Source of the DNA: Anaerolineales bacterium UBA3940
GTDB taxonomy: Bacteria; Chloroflexota; Anaerolineae; Aggregatilineales; UBA3940
Direction: 5' to 3'
Length of the DNA stretch: 17,694 nt
Assembly: GCA_002385675.1 (NCBI GenBank)
Contig: DGDY01000185.1
Location: 1 to 17,694, forward strand
Shown: positions 15,154 through 17,694 of the stretch, piece by piece
How positions within the stretch are numbered: the stretch's first letter is position 1
Layout: every line of letters begins with the position of its first letter
Translations under genes and position numbers: made by a program
Notes under the pieces: model-generated
Told to the model about the DNA's origin: nothing
Databases searched by the model: none
Seen by the model: the letters and a program-made list of their open reading frames with translations, nothing else

Positions 15154-15175
15154 CCCCACGCCTGAAGGCAGGGGG
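15154..15175 (-). other. GC-rich hairpin with TTCA loop between mdh and the phosphoesterase gene
   Basis: On the minus strand CCCC...TGCC-TTCA-GGCG..GGGG folds into a stem of four GC pairs, one mismatch, one wobble and three GC pairs, closed by a TTCA tetraloop. It lies 74 bases after the mdh stop and has no following T-run. It could stabilise or attenuate the mdh message. Its shape also recalls terminal hairpins of IS200/IS605 elements, but no tnpA or tnpB gene is nearby. Confidence 0.4.
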
Positions 15176-15249
15176 GTTCGCACCGGTTGCTCAGTAAAGA
15201 ACGCTTCCGCGCTCTGATCCCTCCCCGGCTGACGTGCGCCGGGCTGTGC

Positions 15250-16439
<1,190 letters not shown>

Positions 16440-16949
16440 TCATCCCGGCGAAACCGTCAGATCATCCTCGTGCTGCGCGCTGCTGTACGTCGAGCCGTGA
16501 TCGTCGGCACGTGAGAAGCGGGTCAGTACGGCAGTGCCGCCCTCGGGCCAGCTTTTCGCTACTGGCTTGGGGAAGGCCGGGTCAAACAGGGTCACGATCA
16601 GTGCGATGAGCAGCCCGGCGACACCCGCGCCGAACCCGGCAAGCTGGAGCACGTCGGAGAACGGCCTGTTGGGGAACGCCACTGCAATCAGTGTGAGGAT
16701 CGCCCCCGCCAGAGCGAGGAAGCCAAGCAGCGGGTTGATACCGGCTTTACCCGCTTCCGCACGCCGCAGCATGACCCACATCGTGAACCCGGCAGCCATG
16801 TACGCGCCCCCGAAGGCCCGCAGCGCTGCCAGCATGCTGTGCTCGGCGAACAGCACGCCGAAGGTCATAAGGCTGTAGGCCAGCGCCGCGACCAGCGCGA
16901 AAAAGCCGATGTAAAAAATGACGCCGAATGCGCGCAAAAAACCTCTCAT
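16440..16949 (-). CDS. Small four-helix membrane protein, unknown function
   Basis: A 169-residue inner-membrane protein with four hydrophobic helices at ~7-29, 41-61, 73-92 and 101-122, then a hydrophilic tail of ~47 residues. The segment LRAFGGAYMAAGFTMWVMLRR (43-63) faintly resembles the RA-x-x-GG motif of DUF4345 proteins, which also have four helices; this is a guess from pattern. No enzyme or transport signature is visible. The ATG at 16949 has GGGGAGGG just upstream and a good promoter about 75 bases before it, so it is likely expressed separately from the upstream acetyltransferase gene, which ends in its own terminator. mdh follows after 230 bases. Confidence 0.68.
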   Translation of the reverse strand: MRGFLRAFGVIFYIGFFALVAALAYSLMTFGVLFAEHSMLAALRAFGGAYMAAGFTMWVMLRRAEAGKAGINPLLGFLALAGAILTLIAVAFPNRPFSDVLQLAGFGAGVAGLLIALIVTLFDPAFPKPVAKSWPEGGTAVLTRFSRADDHGSTYSSAQHEDDLTVSPG

Positions 16950-17021
16950 GATCCCTCCCCACGCAGTGGATATCGAGGCAGTAAATTGAGGACAGAGTCT
17001 CCCTTATTTGGGTGCAATCGG

Positions 17022-17050
17022 ATTGTAGCACGGGCATTTGGCCTTGCCAA
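17022..17050 (-). promoter_or_regulatory. Sigma-70 type promoter for the four-helix membrane protein
   Basis: On the minus strand TTGGCA (17050-17045) and TACAAT (17027-17022), each five of six to consensus, are exactly 17 bases apart. Transcription should begin near 17015, about 66 bases before the ATG at 16949. It follows directly after the terminator of the acetyltransferase gene, so it opens a new unit. Confidence 0.7.
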
Positions 17051-17099
17051 AGCAGGCGGCGGGTTGCTTCAGAACAGTCAAGCCAACCCACGTCCGATC

Positions 17100-17122
17100 A
17101 AAAAAGGCGCACGATGCGCCTT
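17100..17122 (-). terminator. Intrinsic terminator of the acetyltransferase gene
   Basis: On the minus strand AAGGCGC-ATCGT-GCGCCTT forms a 7-bp stem with a five-base loop and runs into six Ts (17105-17100). It begins five bases after the TAG at 17128-17130. This is the most classical terminator in the window. Confidence 0.85.
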
Positions 17123-17127
17123 CCCAT

Positions 17128-17682
17128 CTATCTCGCCTGCTGCGCCCGCCACTCGTCTTCGAGGATGCTCATCAGGATCATGTCGTGATAGCGGCCCTCC
17201 CGCCACAGTACCTCGCGACGGCGGCCCTCCTCTACAAAGCCGGCCTTTTCATACGCGCGCACAGCGCGCTGGTTCGAGTCGAACACCCCCAGTTCGATGC
17301 GGTGCAGATTCAACTCGTCAAAGCCGAAGCGCAGCAGCACGCACACCGCGTCGGAGCCATAGCCCCTGCCCCAGTACGTCTTCTCACCGATGACGATACC
17401 CAGTTCTGCACGGCGGTTCTTGTGATCGACGTCGAACAGCGAGCAGTTCCCGATCAGCTTATCGCCTTCAAGCGTGCGGATACTGAACGCGTAAAGCTCC
17501 CCCTTCCCTATGCGCCGGGAAACATCCTCATACCAGTCGTCCTCAAACTCATCCGTGACCGGGATCGCCAGCCTTCCGAGGTATCGCTGGACCTCGTAGT
17601 CACGGAACCAGCGCTTATAGGCCGGAAGGTTCTCGCGGGAGATCTCGGTCAGGCAAACAAGCTCGCCTTCAAACAGGTTCAT
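17128..17682 (-). CDS. GNAT-family acetyltransferase (RimJ/RimL-like)
   Basis: A 184-residue N-acetyltransferase of the Acetyltransf_3 type, using acetyl-CoA. The acetyl-CoA pyrophosphate loop is WGRGYGSDAV (104-113), after strand ELGIVIG (93-99). LNLHRIEL (125-132) and NQRAVRAYEKAGF (137-149) are the usual later motifs of RimJ/RimL and antibiotic-resistance relatives. Acceptor could be a protein N-terminus, an amine or a small molecule; the sequence does not decide. The opening FEGELVCLTEISREN fits the first strand of the family, so ATG 17682 is probably the true start. Only 12 bases remain before the window edge, so the promoter and ribosome-binding site are not visible and the frame stays open to the edge. 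It ends in a clear intrinsic terminator. Confidence 0.9.
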   Translation of the reverse strand: MNLFEGELVCLTEISRENLPAYKRWFRDYEVQRYLGRLAIPVTDEFEDDWYEDVSRRIGKGELYAFSIRTLEGDKLIGNCSLFDVDHKNRRAELGIVIGEKTYWGRGYGSDAVCVLLRFGFDELNLHRIELGVFDSNQRAVRAYEKAGFVEEGRRREVLWREGRYHDMILMSILEDEWRAQQAR

Positions 17683-17694
17683 GACGACACTTCT

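Noticed and set aside
15071..15154. Extension of the phosphoesterase to a GTG at 15154.
   Set aside because: The added 28 codons cover a 7-bp GC hairpin, lack family similarity and have no ribosome-binding site, whereas ATG 15070 has one.

Overview
The window looks like one end of a contig from a GC-rich bacterium, most likely a member of the Chloroflexota (Anaerolineae-like). This placement is inference. It rests on the GC-rich coding bias, an Era GTPase with the run PEGHRAGFVAVIGKPN, a lactate-dehydrogenase-like malate dehydrogenase, a LysM/M23 lipoprotein with a GGPHGGWG motif, and a stand-alone Clp-N repeat protein. No rRNA, tRNA, CRISPR array, transposase or phage gene was seen. The first 19 bases are the Tn5/Nextera mosaic-end adapter, so the natural sequence starts at base 20.

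Layout. (1) 20-3036, plus strand: the 3' end of thyX, a DinB/YfiT-fold protein and a GH36 alpha-galactosidase, the last two overlapping at ATGA. (2) 3037-7541, minus strand: a five-gene run read from a near-consensus promoter at 7557-7586. In transcription order it holds a small DUF6174-like protein, a YhhQ-type queuosine-precursor transporter, Era with an acidic N-terminal extension, an acidic-tailed membrane protein with a Tat-like RR motif, and a protein made of four Clp-N repeats without an ATPase. (3) 7830-8756, plus strand: an EamA-family transporter. (4) 8753-9911, minus strand: ruvA followed by an unrecognised gene. (5) 10041-14085, plus strand: a TTGACA/TATGAT promoter, a multi-pass membrane protein with conserved-looking histidine motifs, a hairpin terminator, a second promoter, an esterase and a LysM/M23 lipoprotein. 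(6) 14090-17682, minus strand: a GNAT acetyltransferase with an intrinsic terminator, a four-helix membrane protein with its own promoter, malate dehydrogenase, and a PPP-like metallophosphoesterase.

Most of the window is ordinary housekeeping content, tightly packed. Three convergent junctions have gaps of 0, -4 and +4 bases. No complete defence, secretion or biosynthetic system is visible. The stretches most likely to hide undescribed biology are the era-linked pair (acidic-tailed membrane protein plus Clp-N-only protein, ATGA-coupled), the histidine-motif membrane protein, the three-part cell-wall lipoprotein with a DxDxDG loop inside its peptidase domain, and a six-residue insertion in the malate dehydrogenase active-site loop. 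All functions are assigned by reading motifs; no database search was run.
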